This document shows, piece by piece, positions 1 through 9,683 of a stretch of 41,805 nt of DNA; the stretch's first letter is position 1; each line of letters opens with the position of its first letter. Source of the stretch: Collybiopsis luxurians FD-317 M1 (taxonomy: Eukaryota > Basidiomycota > Agaricomycetes > Agaricales > Omphalotaceae); the NCBI GenBank assembly GCA_000827265.1, contig KN834774.1, positions 662,601 to 704,405 on the forward strand. The letters run 5' to 3'. The notes below the pieces were generated by a model, which did not search any database, was not told the DNA's origin, and was given only the letters and a program-made list of their open reading frames with translations. The translations under genes were made by a program, and so were the position numbers.

Positions 1-77
1 TAATGGTCAGTTCCAGCCCAGGAACTTGATTACTCAGCCCAGTTTCCGGCCGGTTCCTGGGCTGGAACTGACCATTA
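1..77. repeat. Perfect 25-bp inverted repeat (hairpin)
   Basis: Bases 1-25 and 53-77 are exact reverse complements (TAATGGTCAGTTCC... and its mirror), separated by 27 bp. They could form a strong hairpin or be terminal repeats of a very small element. The repeat sits at the window edge, so a longer element extending to the left cannot be excluded. Confidence 0.85.
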
Positions 78-1581
78 TGTTTCCCCAGGCGTAATTACAA
101 TCATTTTGCGATCGAAAAAGGATTCCTTTTTCGGCCGTGAAAGGAATTGAATGACCGACGAAATCTAAATTGAACTACAAAGGAAATTTTAATCCTTTTA
201 TGCCCGAAATCAATGCCTTTTATCAATTGAAATTAGAAAGGAATATTTAACATTTTTTCGAGCGAAATGCAGATTTAATTGTCTTCTTTTTTTCGATTCC
301 AATATCGGGCGAAAAAAGCTCCAAATTTCAAGTATTTTTTCGCTCGAAATCAAAAATTTATTCCAAATCTATTTACAGTAATAATAACGGTCGAGAAAAA
401 TCAGAACCGCCGTAGTGATTGTCAACTAATGAGGATCGTAGTACAGTGATAAAGTCCATTACAAGTTTATAAGTGAACAGCAGTTTAAAAAAGGCCTAGT
501 AGGGTACATTCCAGATTTCGGAGCAAACGAGAGGTAGTTAGCGAATAGCGAGCACTTGAAAGTGAACTGAAATCAAAGCAAAGCATACAAATCCCTTATT
601 CTTCAGTAGTATTCGTATCGGCATCGTCGTCGACCTTTGGTTTAGCTGTGGCATTGGAATATCTTTGGCTCCCTCTCTTTCATTGGATGGAATCACTGAC
701 AACTCTTTCCTTGCAGGAAACACTTGACTGGTTACTGGTCGGGGAGGGTCGTCTTGACTTTATTATGGTTAATGATCAAGAGATGCAATTTTTTAGCGCC
801 GAGAGCAACGCAGATTAACGGCGACGCGATGTGGATTTTTTACTTCTTCAAGTCGTCCTAATGAGGAGTGTAATGCGGCGGAACCACATGCCTTTCCAAT
901 GCAATAAGAATTTCTTTCTACTGAGATTGTAAGCCAACTGATAGGAATGGCACAGTTTGAGAGCCAATTTGTTGGACTGTGTTGCATTTTGTCATATTCC
1001 TTGCATTGCTTCATTCGCATTGTATAGTGTAGTGCTGTCATGTCCTATCAGTGCTCCATTATTATTGTATCGGTATTATATTCTCTTTAGATGATTTTAT
1101 CACATTTTATTGGCACAGAATTCTCTTGTTTTGATTTTACAACCTGATAGTATTTGAGTACTGACACTAATAAATCCAATCATTTTACGCTGCTCTTGGT
1201 GTTCCAACGCGGCCCAACTAGGTTATACTTTGGGCGCCCTTTTGCTAATGAGTTACATGCCACTTTGATGCGCAGACATCTACGTCTGAGAATATAGAAG
1301 CTCTTATTTCTCGGTGACGACCCAGCTATACGACGAATACGAATACAAACATGAGAACACGAATAAGAATCACACCACTGGGTATTGGTGTATTATATTT
1401 TCTTGTACAGTCTCGTATAACTCGCTTTGACCGGGCGTCAATTTACCAGCGTTTAAATTATTTGACGTTGTTTGGCTGGACCCTTGAGCCAAACGCCTCC
1501 GTGTCCGTGTTCCCGTGCGCCTGTTCCTTAACTTTTTGCTCTGCTACATATACTCGTTCCATCTACACAGATTCGTTCTGC
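78..1581. other. AT-rich intergenic region upstream of the ChAPs gene
   Basis: No convincing gene is seen. Bases 78-400 are AT-rich and carry small palindromes, for example a GAAAAAGGA/TTCCTTTTTC hairpin near 113-133 and the motif TTTTTTCG(A/C)(G/T)CGAAAT twice (about 256 and 336). This looks like a degraded non-coding mobile element. The last few hundred bases must contain the promoter of the gene starting at 1582, but no clear TATA box was identified. Minus-strand open frames between 538 and 1041 lack recognisable similarity. Confidence 0.5.
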
Positions 1582-4500
1582 ATGGAAGGTGCTGCCACCT
1601 TCAAGGATATCCCGGAGCTATTCGAAGTACGTGTTTTGTCAAGTTTCATGTCATTATTTTCTAATTTATGAGCTGTAAACCTAGGTCGATTTGGGTGAAT
1701 CGCTCACCGCGCGAACTGAAGCTCTCTGTATGTCGAAACTTTCGGGTATTATTTCAAGCATATTGATGCTGTTGTTCAGCTTCATTTCGTGAACTTGGAC
1801 CCCCAGATCTGTGTCATGTTGTGAAGAGTACAGGGAGAAGTGGTCAGCGAGACGTACGTGGTCGGGTATTCTTGAAATTTCCAACACAGAACTTATTCTG
1901 TTATAGCTTGGCTCGTATCACTATATTTCTGGCGTCGACGCTTCATCTTCAGCTTCATTGGCTGCATACATCAATTCCTTAACTTACGCAATAGAAGATA
2001 ATTCCGCCTGGTTCAGCAAAGGCAGTTCTTGGAAGGTCAAAAATGGCTGTTATTGGTGTGTATCTGGATCCCTTTCCTGTCTATGCCAATCGCCACCTAA
2101 TCACACCCTTTCCCTTGTCCAGCTGCTTCAACGCCTTTTCCCGCCTCGACGTCCGTGTAGACGTCAAAATCCCCGGCGGCGTCAACGCCTACGCGATCGA
2201 TCTTCGAGGAGAACGACACGAAGCTACGCCAGAGATTTGGCAAGAGACTTATGTCTCTGCGCTACTCAGGTCTATTTTGTACTCGGATGATCCTACCTAT
2301 TGGCTCGATGCGTATCGGAAACTAGACCCCATTACAAGTCTGGAGAGTGAGCTTCGGTTTTTGCAGGCTGCGGAGGCGTTGTTTATGAAAGGTATGTGAG
2401 ACTCGTAATCGTTTTTCGTATCGATCCTCATCACGATGTACGAATACAAGGTTGGCAAGTTGGCTCTGATCCTGAGATTCAGGTGGCCACCGTCGTATCG
2501 AATCATCTCACCGCCGGGATTATGAAGTATTTCGGAGACAGCGGCAGATATCAACCTGTAGCTAATCTTTTCGAAAAGCTCACCGCAAAAGAACCAGAGG
2601 TTGCCAGTCTTTTGGCTAAAAGTTACATCGGCATGAGTGCGTTATTCTTTCTCCTAAAAATCCACTCAACATCCGTCCTAACCCAAACCGATCCCAGACG
2701 AGGAAGTCAAAGCCGTGCAAATCATGTCCTCCTCCATCCGTCAAACCCCCTCCTCCTACACCCTCCTCCACGCCCAATGTGATCTCCTCCGCGCCAAAGG
2801 CAAATTCCCATGGGCCGTCAAGCTCGCGCGCCAAGCGGTCAACTGCGCCCCGTCCGAATTCGTCACCTGGGAGAAGTTAACAGAGTGCTGGATCGACATG
2901 GGCGAGTTCGAGTCTGCGCTCCTGACGCTGAATTCGTGTCCAATGTTCACGTTCAACGGGCGGGATGCGCATCGGAATTTAACGCCCGCGAGGGTGCATA
3001 TGCCGTTTGGGCGGGCGATTGGGGAGGTTTTACCGGAGAGGGTGAAGACGGAGGACGATGAGGCTGACCCTGCGCTCTTGAGGCTTCCGGCGCCGGGCCT
3101 CCGGGGGACGTGGGCAAGGGCGTATGCGCTGTTAACGAGGTTGGTGTCGCAAATTGGGTGGGATGAGTTATTGAAGACGCGGAGCTGTGTGTTTGTGATG
3201 GAGGAGGAGTATCGGATGCAGAAGGCGCATGGGGATATTGCGGCTGTTGTTGCGTCCGGGAGTGGGGACGCGAATGCGAACGGGAGGGTGATTTATGAAG
3301 ATGGGAGTGTGAGAGATTCGGTGGGTACGGTGGATGGGACGACGTTGGGTGGGGGGGATGGCGATGGCGATGATGGGGATGATGATGCGTCGACGAGAGG
3401 GATCGTGTCTCCTAATAGTTCAAGAAAGTCGGGGTCGTTGTCGGCTTCTGTGAATGGGGGTTTTGGTGCTGGTGCTGGCACGAGGGCGAAAGATGGTGGG
3501 AGCGGGAGTGCGGAGGAGGGAAAGGTTGGGTTAGGTTTGGATGCGGGGATTCCTACGATTCGAATTTCAACAGAGTCGGATAGGCAGTTTGATGAGGATG
3601 GGAATGATGTTGCTGGGGCTGGTGAGGGTAAGGGTAAGGGTTCAGAGGGGAAGGATGTGAATGGGGACGTTCAACCTGGGACTCAGAGGCGGACGAGCTT
3701 TGACGAGTCGCGCGATGTGGCGCTGGAAAGGCCTGCGCCTGCTCAGGCTCCGTCTGAGGAGGACGATAAGGATAGGGATCGGGAGTCGCTCCATGAGCTT
3801 TCTTCGCCCGGTCAAAGTCAAACTCAAGGCCAAAGCCCAGAAGGACAAGGCCAAAACCAAAGTCAAAACCAAACCTTCTCCTTCTCGAACAAACGTCTCT
3901 GCGAGCGCTGGCTGGACAATTTGTTCATGGTTCTCTACGAGGACCTGCGGGTGTGGACGATTTTCCGAGCCGAGGTGGCGCATTTCAAGACGCAGCATGT
4001 TGCGTATCGCAAGACGGGGCTGGAGTGGGAAATTTTGGGGGATTTGGGGATGAGGCTGCATCATAAGGAGGAGGCGAAGGAGGTGAGTTTTTGAGTGTTT
4101 TATTTCATGCGATTTGTGTGTGGTAGGCTTGTGCGTTGGATTGGTACTGACGCGAGTGTTCTCTTTTTCTTTTTTTTCTGGTGTCTAGGCGTATCAGCGG
4201 TGTTTGGACACCCCGAGATATTCGCAGAAGCCGTGGGCGAAGTTGATGGATGTGTATGCGGAGGAGGGGGATATTCAGAGGGGGATACAGACGGCGATTA
4301 GGGTGGCGGCGTATCAGTGGGCGGATTATACTGAGATGACGGTGGGTTTTTTGTGGTTTTTGTTTTCTTATAGGTGTCTGATATGTTTTATTTTTTGAAT
4401 CCCTGTTCCCTTCCCCCTCCTTCTCCCTCATCCTCACCCTTCCTTCCTTCCCTCCCTCTATTTCTCCCCCTCCCCCTCTCCCCCTCCATTCCTCCCTCCC

Positions 4501-5075
4501 TCCATTCCTCCTTCTCTCCCTCCCTCCATTCCTCCTTCTCTCCCTCCCTCCATTCCTCCTTCTCTCCCTCCCTCCATTCCTCCATCTCTCCCTCCCTCCA
4601 TTCCTCCATCTCTCCCTCCATTCCTCCCTCCCTTCCCTCCCTCCCTCCTTTCCTCCCTCCTTTCCTTCTCTCCCTCCATTCCTCCCTCCCTCTCTCCCCC
4701 CTCCCCCTCTCCCTCCGTTCCTCCTCCGTTCCTCCCCCTCCGTTTACTCCCCTCTCCCTCCGTTTACTCCCCTCTCCCTCCGTTTACTCCCCCTTTCCCT
4801 CCGTTTACTCCCCCCTCTCCTTCTCGGTTTCCTCTCCCTCGGTTTCCTCCCTCCCCCCTCTGTGATCCATAATCTAATGATCTCCATCGACGTTCTGACA
4901 CGACTAGTACCCGACCCAAATCGCGCGCGCCTTCTTCAAGCTCGGTCAGATCCACGGCCATGCCAAGATTTCCTATACGCTCATCAGTATGGGACTTCCG
5001 GATTCGATACTGAAGATTATGGACAGTTATTTGCAGTATGGGAAGACGTTCAAGGTTGAGGGGTATGATTTTTGA
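1582..5075 (+). CDS. ChAPs family protein (Chs5p-Arf1p-binding, BUD7/BCH1-like exomer subunit)
   Basis: Predicted 823-aa protein from nine exons: 1582-1626, 1685-1727, 1780-1853, 1907-2055, 2123-2391, 2451-2636, 2698-4082, 4189-4341, 4908-5075. All introns are GT-AG and keep the frame. The ChAPs family forms the exomer coat at the trans-Golgi network with Chs5 and Arf1 and sorts cargo such as chitin synthase to the plasma membrane. Diagnostic stretches are FRELGPPDLCHVVKSTG near the N-terminus, AAYINSLTYAIEDNSAW, NGCYCCFNAFSR, the TPR-like middle (DLLRAKGKFPWAVKLARQAV), and the C-terminus ISMGLPDSILKIMDSYLQYGKTF ending in VEGYDF, which is typical of the family. Exon 7 contains a long low-complexity Gly/Asp/Ser/Gln-rich insertion (roughly residues 436-652) between conserved helical segments. 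The last intron (566 bp) holds a polypyrimidine minisatellite, whereas the other introns are 52-106 bp. The start gives MEGAATFKDIPELFE, in frame with the conserved N-terminus. The second intron could instead use a donor 18 bp further on, but that would make it only 34 bp. Confidence 0.9.
4400..4860. repeat. Polypyrimidine minisatellite inside ChAPs intron 8
   Basis: About 450 bp of almost pure C/T on the plus strand. A 24-bp unit starting with CCATTCCTCC recurs at 4502, 4526, 4550, 4574 and 4598. A second 20-bp unit starting CGTTTACTCCCC recurs at 4741, 4761, 4781 and 4802. The tract lies entirely within the last intron of the exomer gene (4342-4907). Long pyrimidine/purine mirror tracts can form triplex DNA and slip during replication. 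The open frames on both strands here (Ser/Pro-rich or Gly/Glu-rich) are artefacts of the repeat. Confidence 0.95.
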
Positions 5076-5380
5076 TGATACCAAAAAAGGGAAGGCGAGG
5101 CTTACGTTGGGTGAAGGAGGGTGGTGGCCTTTTTCTCTCGCGTCGTCTTTTGATTTTCTTTACGCGCCTTTTTTTCGTTTCGTTTCGAGTTTCGAGTTTT
5201 TCTCGATTTTCTGTGAAGCTTCTTTTGCCGCCTTTGCCCTGCGACCTTGACGATGCGTGTGCAGAAGTTCACTTACTTGTACTCAGCGGATTACTTTTTC
5301 GGTGCTTTATGCGTCATGTTTCTGTTCCTTTTTTTCTTTTTTTACCTCCCTCACTGCTCTGTTTTCGTTTTTCTCGTTCC
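5076..5380. other. 3' flank of ChAPs gene
   Basis: T-rich sequence downstream of the stop codon, probably 3' UTR and terminator. Parts of it recur in diverged form at 7248-7420 (see the repeat and pseudogene entries), so this flank was included in the local duplication. No gene seen. Confidence 0.5.
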
Positions 5381-5394
5381 GTACAGATTGACTC

Positions 5395-5615
5395 ATTTTG
5401 TCAAACGATTGAGTACTGGTTATTTTATTATACTTATTTTCTGGCAGCCGCTAAAAGGTGTTCACTCAGCCACTCGTTGTTTACGTGCGCATCACACCCT
5501 CAATATATTGTCAAAAATGTCGTGGCGGGTCCAAGTTCGGTGGAGCCACAGCTATTCTTTCATTTGTAGCATAGCTTTCAAGCCTTAGTGTGTACACGCC
5601 GGCAGTGTCCGAGTC
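5395..5615 (+). repeat. Triplicated flanking repeat, copy 1
   Basis: The block starting TTTTGTCAAACGATTGAGTA and running through GCAGCCGCTAAAAGGTG to CCAAAAATGTCG-like sequence recurs at about 7415-7630 and 7840-8020. Copies 1 and 3 lie directly upstream of the two coiled-coil paralogues. Order and spacing are kept, with indels, so these are products of segmental duplication and not independent insertions. Confidence 0.75.
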
Positions 5616-5624
5616 GGAGCTGGG

Positions 5625-5634
5625 GTATATATAC
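5625..5634 (+). promoter_or_regulatory. TATA box of coiled-coil paralogue 1
   Basis: GTATATATAC lies about 80 bp before the ATG at 5712. The matching position before paralogue 2 (about 8046-8055) reads GTATGTATGC, so the TATA box has diverged there. Confidence 0.55.
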
Positions 5635-5711
5635 GACAATCAACTAGCGTTCAAGTATTTAAACAACATCTTTCATTAGCTGGCTCTTTGCTGAGAGCCG
5701 CTATACCAATC

Positions 5712-6782
5712 ATGTCCGACTCTAGCTCTCCCCCAGCACCATTTCACCGTGGACAAGAAAAACTCATCAATTCCGATGAGGCTAAAGAGGACAAACTTAT
5801 CAATATTTTGGCCGAGCAGCTGGAGCAGGTGCGTATATGCGTGTATTTTTTTTCTTTCAAGGTTCTGGATAAGACTGATGGGTGATATGCACAGCTCAGA
5901 GCGGACAAAATTGAGCTGCAAAATGCCCCTAAAGCCGAGTCGAATATTCCTGTCAGGCGGCTGGGTCGTCCAAGGAGCAGCAGAGCAGCTCCACAAAACA
6001 AGAAACCTAATGATATGAACAGAAAAGATCGTGTTGCGGTCCAAGTTGGCGGTGATACCACTAGAGATCCCAGCACAGAGGTTATGCTGGACAACATTAA
6101 TCTGCGACGCGAAAGCGAGCGGTTGCGCCACGTAAACGAACTGTTGCGCCACGAAAATGGGCAGCTGCGTCACGAAAATGGGCGGTTGCGCAAGGAATTG
6201 GCGGATCTTGAACAGTACTTCAGCCGCGAAAACAAGCAGTTGCGCAGGAAATTGGCGAATCTTGACAGCCGCGAAAACGAGCAGTTGCGAAAGAAATTGG
6301 CAGATATTGAACGTGACTATACCCGAGTATCGAGATTGAATGATTGTTTTCGTGAAGAGTTGATTCATCATGGGAATCGTGTGAGTAGTATATTTTTGTT
6401 TGCAATGCCCGGACGGAATTTTTACTTTCAATCGTTCGTCGTTCTACAGCTTGGACAACCAGTGAGTGATCTGTTTAGAATGCACTCGCCTATGGACGAG
6501 TTTACGGGATCGTCGACATCACCACGGCATTTCGATGGAGTACCTATTCCCCCACCCCTCGCTCGAAGTCAAGATCGCTTTCAAGACGGTTGGGAGGGTA
6601 GGGTTGTATCTCAAAAGAATTCAGGTCATCCAGCTTCGCGTCCATCTGGGTTTATGTTGGGTCCTGAGCTGCTGTCATCGTTCCCCTCGCGAATGGAGGC
6701 TCAGATAAAGATGGCAATACCTAATGTTTCTGCTAGGTCATCTGGACCTACAGCTGATGCTCTCCAAGTTCCCTCCAATTGA
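5712..6782 (+). CDS. Coiled-coil protein, young paralogue 1 with expanded coil and AT-hook-like motif
   Basis: Predicted 311 aa from three exons: 5712-5828, 5895-6380, 6450-6782. It shares exon structure and sequence with 8139-9043 and with the longer gene at 22898-24303: an acidic N-terminus (DEAKEDKLINILAEQLEQ), LRADKIELQNA, DPSTEVMLDNINL, a coiled coil at about residues 103-196 ending RLNDCFREELIHHGNR, and LGQPVSDL at the start of exon 3. The coil module LR-x-EN-x-QLR is repeated about five times here, against once in the other copies. Residues 60-69 (RRLGRPRSSR) form a GRP-core AT-hook-like motif that is absent from the long form. Intron 2 is 69 bp, a multiple of three without stops, so its retention would give a longer protein. 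Function unknown; a dimeric nuclear or DNA-associated protein is an inference from motifs only. Confidence 0.75.
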
Positions 6783-7117
6783 AAGTATATAAAGAATTCG
6801 TTTGCAATCATCCCTTGACCGGACCGCAATCCAAAGCAAATATTACCCGTATGGATGAGAATCTTTTATAAATAAACTGGCATCAAGACGTCGTTCAGGC
6901 TGGAGAGGAGTTCTCGAAGAAGACACGGTAGTTGAATGTCGACGCCGTCTCCGATTAATCACTTCGAAGAGCCTGCGTTTTCTGTTCAACTTTGAATTCG
7001 AAAACTGCTCTGGATACACCTTCGTGTGAACCGACTGCTACCCGCCAATACTGGCTCCGCTCGTCCCGCCCATTTTATCCAATCTTCGCGCCTGTGCCTT
7101 GTTGACTTGCCTTGCAT
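6783..7117. other. Duplicated 3' flank of paralogue 1
   Basis: No gene seen. Around 6880-7020 the sequence (GACGTCGTTCAGGCTGGAGAGG and following) matches 9210-9330 downstream of paralogue 2, which shows that the duplicated unit extends past the coding region. Confidence 0.55.
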
Positions 7118-7248
7118 CGCAAATTGGCTGGTATGAGCTGCTTGATTAGTATGGGTCTTCCGGATTCGAAATTAAAGATCATGGATAGTTATTTCACACT
7201 TATTTGCAATATGGGAAGACATTCAAGGCTGAGGAGTATGACTTTTGA
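7118..7248 (+). pseudogene. Truncated, rearranged ChAPs gene fragment
   Basis: Bases 7153-7248 match the last exon of the exomer gene (about 4987-5075) at many positions: ATGGGTCTTCCGGATTCG, ATCATGGATAGTTATTT, ATGGGAAGACATTCAAGG and the TATGAC/TTTTGA end. There is an insertion of about 11 bp after GTTATTT and an in-frame stop upstream. Directly before it, 7118-7145 (TCGCAAATTGGCTGGTATGAG) resembles exon 7 of the same gene near 3147-3170 (the QIGWDELL coding segment). Two distant exon pieces are therefore joined, and the copy cannot encode a ChAPs protein. Confidence 0.75.
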
Positions 7249-8138
7249 TGATAATAAAAGTAAGGCGAGGCGAGGGTGAGGGTGAAGTAGGATGGTAGCC
7301 TATTTTCTTCTGATTTCTTACAAGTTCATTTTTCGTTTCGATTTTTGTTCGGCCTCCTGCGAACGGGCACGTGCGGAGGTTGACTTTGGTTATAGCGAAC
7401 TGCTATGTTTTTCTTTGTCGAATGATTAAGTACTGGTTATCTCTCCTTATACTTATTTTCTGGAATCTTTTTACAGCCGCTGAAAGGTGTTTAGAGCGTC
7501 GGAAGGAGCTTTGAAATGCGGCCTGTGCTATAGGATGTGCAACACACCCTCAATGACAATAGACTGCCAAAAACGTCGTGCCAGGTCTAGGTTCGGTGCC
7601 GTTTAATGGGCTAGGTCAGATATGCAGCTGACCTGGCCAAAACAAACCCCCGAATGTCATATACATAGATACCGGGGGATATATTTTCTGTACCCTGCCG
7701 GCTGACTTCTGCTCATATGATCTTTCTATCTAGTTCTTATCTTTTACGTAGTAGTTGATGTTGATACATTTTTGTAATCTCAGAACCATCCTCCTTGTGG
7801 TTCCAGAATGCTTACTGTCTAAGACGAGTTTCTTTTTGTCAAATGATTGAGTGGTTATTATTTTATTATACCTATTTTTTAGAATCTTTTTGCAGCCGCT
7901 GACAGGTGCTTTGACAGTCGCAAAGAGCTTCGCAATATTAATGCGACCCGTGCTACGAGATATGCATCACACGCTCAATAGATTGCCAAAAATGTCGTGC
8001 CAGGTCTAAGTTGGGGGCTCTAAACGGCCGGCAACGTTGGAACTTGGGTATGTATGCGATAGTTAAATAACGTTCCGGGCGTAGCTGAGACGACATTTCC
8101 CGTTGACTGGCTCTTTGTTGAGAGCCACTACGCCAACC
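7249..8138. repeat. Duplicated flank with repeat copies 2 and 3
   Basis: 7249-7410 is a diverged copy of the ChAPs 3' flank. 7415-7630 and 7840-8020 are the second and third copies of the block first seen at 5395-5615 (shared GCAGCCGCTGA-AGGTG, CACCCTCAAT and AAATGTCGTGCCAGGTCTA segments). 8100-8138 (TTGACTGGCTCTTTGTTGAGAGCC) matches 5680-5711 just before the ATG of paralogue 1. No gene lies in this stretch. Confidence 0.7.
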
Positions 8139-9043
8139 ATGTCCGACTTTGACTCTCCACCCGCACCGTTTCACCGTGAACAAGCAAAACAGACCAATAC
8201 CGATGAGGCTGAAGAGGACTCCCGTGACAAAACTATCAGTTTTCTGGCCAGGAAGTTGGAGCAGGTGTGCAAATGCGTACATTTTTTTGTTTTAAGATTC
8301 AGGATAAGACTGATCGGTGATATTTACAGCTCAGAGCGGACAAGATTCAACTGCAAAATGCCCCCAAAGCTGAGTCAAATGCTCATGTCAAGCGGCTGGG
8401 CCGTCCAAGGGGCCGCAGATTTGCTCAGCAAAACAAAAAACCAAACAGAAAAGGTCGTGTTGCGGTTGACAGTGGTTCAACTGGAGATCCTAGCACAGAG
8501 GTTATGCTCGAGAACATTAACCTGCGCCACGAAAACGAGCAGTTGCGGAAGAAATTGGCGGATCTTGAACAAGACTTTATCCGAATATCGAGATTGAATG
8601 ATAATTATCGTGAAGAGTTGATCGACCATAAGAATCGTGTAAGTAGTATATCTTTGTTTGCAATGCCCGGACGGCTCTTTTACTTCCAGTTGCTCCTCTT
8701 TCCACAGCTTGGACTGCCAATTAGTGATCTGTTTGTGTTGTCCTCGTCTACGGACTTGTATTCACAACCGACATCACCACATTTCAATGCAGTACCTATC
8801 CCACCATCCCTCGCTCGAGGGAGTCGCCATCGCAGACCATACAATAATATATCTGAAGAGAATTCAACTCATTCTTCAGCTTCGGGTTCATTTGGTTTAA
8901 TGTTGGGTCCTGAGCAGCGGTATACTCTGTCATCGTTCCCCTCGCGACTAGAGGCTCAAATGAAGAACGATATGGGATTACCTAATGTTTCCGCTAGGTC
9001 ATCTGGACCTACAGTCGATTCTCTCCAAATTCCCTCCAACTGA
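8139..9043 (+). CDS. Coiled-coil protein, young paralogue 2 with AT-hook-like motif
   Basis: Predicted 256 aa from three exons: 8139-8264, 8330-8638, 8708-9043. Introns of 65 and 69 bp occupy the same positions as in paralogue 1. The N-terminus (MSDFDSPPAPFHREQ, TDEAEED) is close to paralogue 1. Residues 63-72 (KRLGRPRGRR) form a clear GRP-core AT-hook-like motif followed by a basic stretch. A single coil module (ENINLRHENEQLRKKLADLEQDF) follows at about residues 103-143, then LGLPISDL. The C-terminus (NVSARSSGPTVDSLQIPSN) is shared with paralogue 1 but not with the long form. The 69-bp second intron is in frame and stop-free. Function unknown. Dimerisation through the coil is a reasonable inference; DNA binding is speculative. 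Confidence 0.75.
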
Positions 9044-9482
9044 AAGTACCCACTTAACTTGAAGGATTGGTTTGTAACCATCCGTCCTGAGATTATAGCG
9101 TTAGTACTGTATACCTGATTAAGGTACTTAAATAGGAATGAGGACAACAATACAAAATAATACTACCTGTATGGACGCAGGATCTCGAAAATAAGTACGG
9201 GAAACCGGCGTCACTACGTCGTTCAAGCTGGAGAGGTTTTCGATGATAGGGTGTCGGATGTGACTCCGTCGCTGATTGATCACTTAGAAAACCCTGCCTT
9301 TTCTGGTCAAATCGAAACTACTCTTCATATTCCTCTCTCGCGAGAACTCGCCTACTTTATTTAATACCTCATCTTCACCACGTCAATTCTAAATCTTCAA
9401 GACACTCCAGCCGGGTTTGGGGAAACACATGTAAAATAACTATGTTCCAATGATACCTGTGTTTGGAAATGGATCGTACATT
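9044..9482. other. 3' flank of paralogue 2
   Basis: 9210-9330 is the duplicate of 6880-7020. In this copy a stop-free stretch of about 50 codons (about 9206-9364, ending ELAYFI) lacks an ATG and is broken by a stop in the sister copy, so it is not called as a gene. Confidence 0.4.
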
Positions 9483-9683
9483 TCAAGGATGAGCCATAGC
9501 TTTGAGATGGCGGAGTGTCCCCTTGGGATTTGAAATATCCTCGTGGGCGCAAACCTGGGAGAATTCGAACTCGGTCTCTCCATTCTCCGATTCATGTACC
9601 GGTGAGGAGGAAGGAGACAAGGAAGAGGGTGTGCTTCGGACAAGGTATGGCTGAGGCTGTCGAAGTCGGGAAGTCCAATGCAC
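9483..9683 (-). CDS. Possible small protein or gene relic (66 aa)
   Basis: An open minus-strand frame begins MHWTSRLRQPQPYL and ends LRHLKAMAHP followed by a stop. The middle (EFEFSQVCAHEDISNPKGTL) is not low-complexity and reads like a real exon. No family is recognised, there is no adjoining exon, and the frame could be the relic of a longer gene or chance. Listed with low confidence because it sits in a gap between genes. Confidence 0.2.
   Translation of the reverse strand: MHWTSRLRQPQPYLVRSTPSSLSPSSSPVHESENGETEFEFSQVCAHEDISNPKGTLRHLKAMAHP

Noticed and set aside
538..1041. Minus-strand open frames near the left edge
   Set aside because: A plausible acidic end (KPKVDDDADTNTTEE) is visible in another frame, but a stop lies shortly upstream and no clear splice site links it to more coding sequence.
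4374..4865. Ser/Pro-rich plus-strand frame and Gly/Glu-rich minus-strand frames
   Set aside because: Produced by the polypyrimidine minisatellite inside an intron; low-complexity translations in several frames at once.
5676..6431. 251-aa minus-strand open frame
   Set aside because: It is the antisense of the coiled-coil paralogue. The plus strand has conserved introns and two homologues, whereas the minus-strand peptide has no recognisable features.
9206..9364. Stop-free stretch of about 50 codons ending ELAYFI
   Set aside because: No ATG, and the sister copy at 6880-7020 has an early stop in the same frame.
9530..9600. tRNA-like T-loop (GAGTTCGAATTCTC on the minus strand)
   Set aside because: No matching acceptor, D or anticodon arms could be paired at the right distances.
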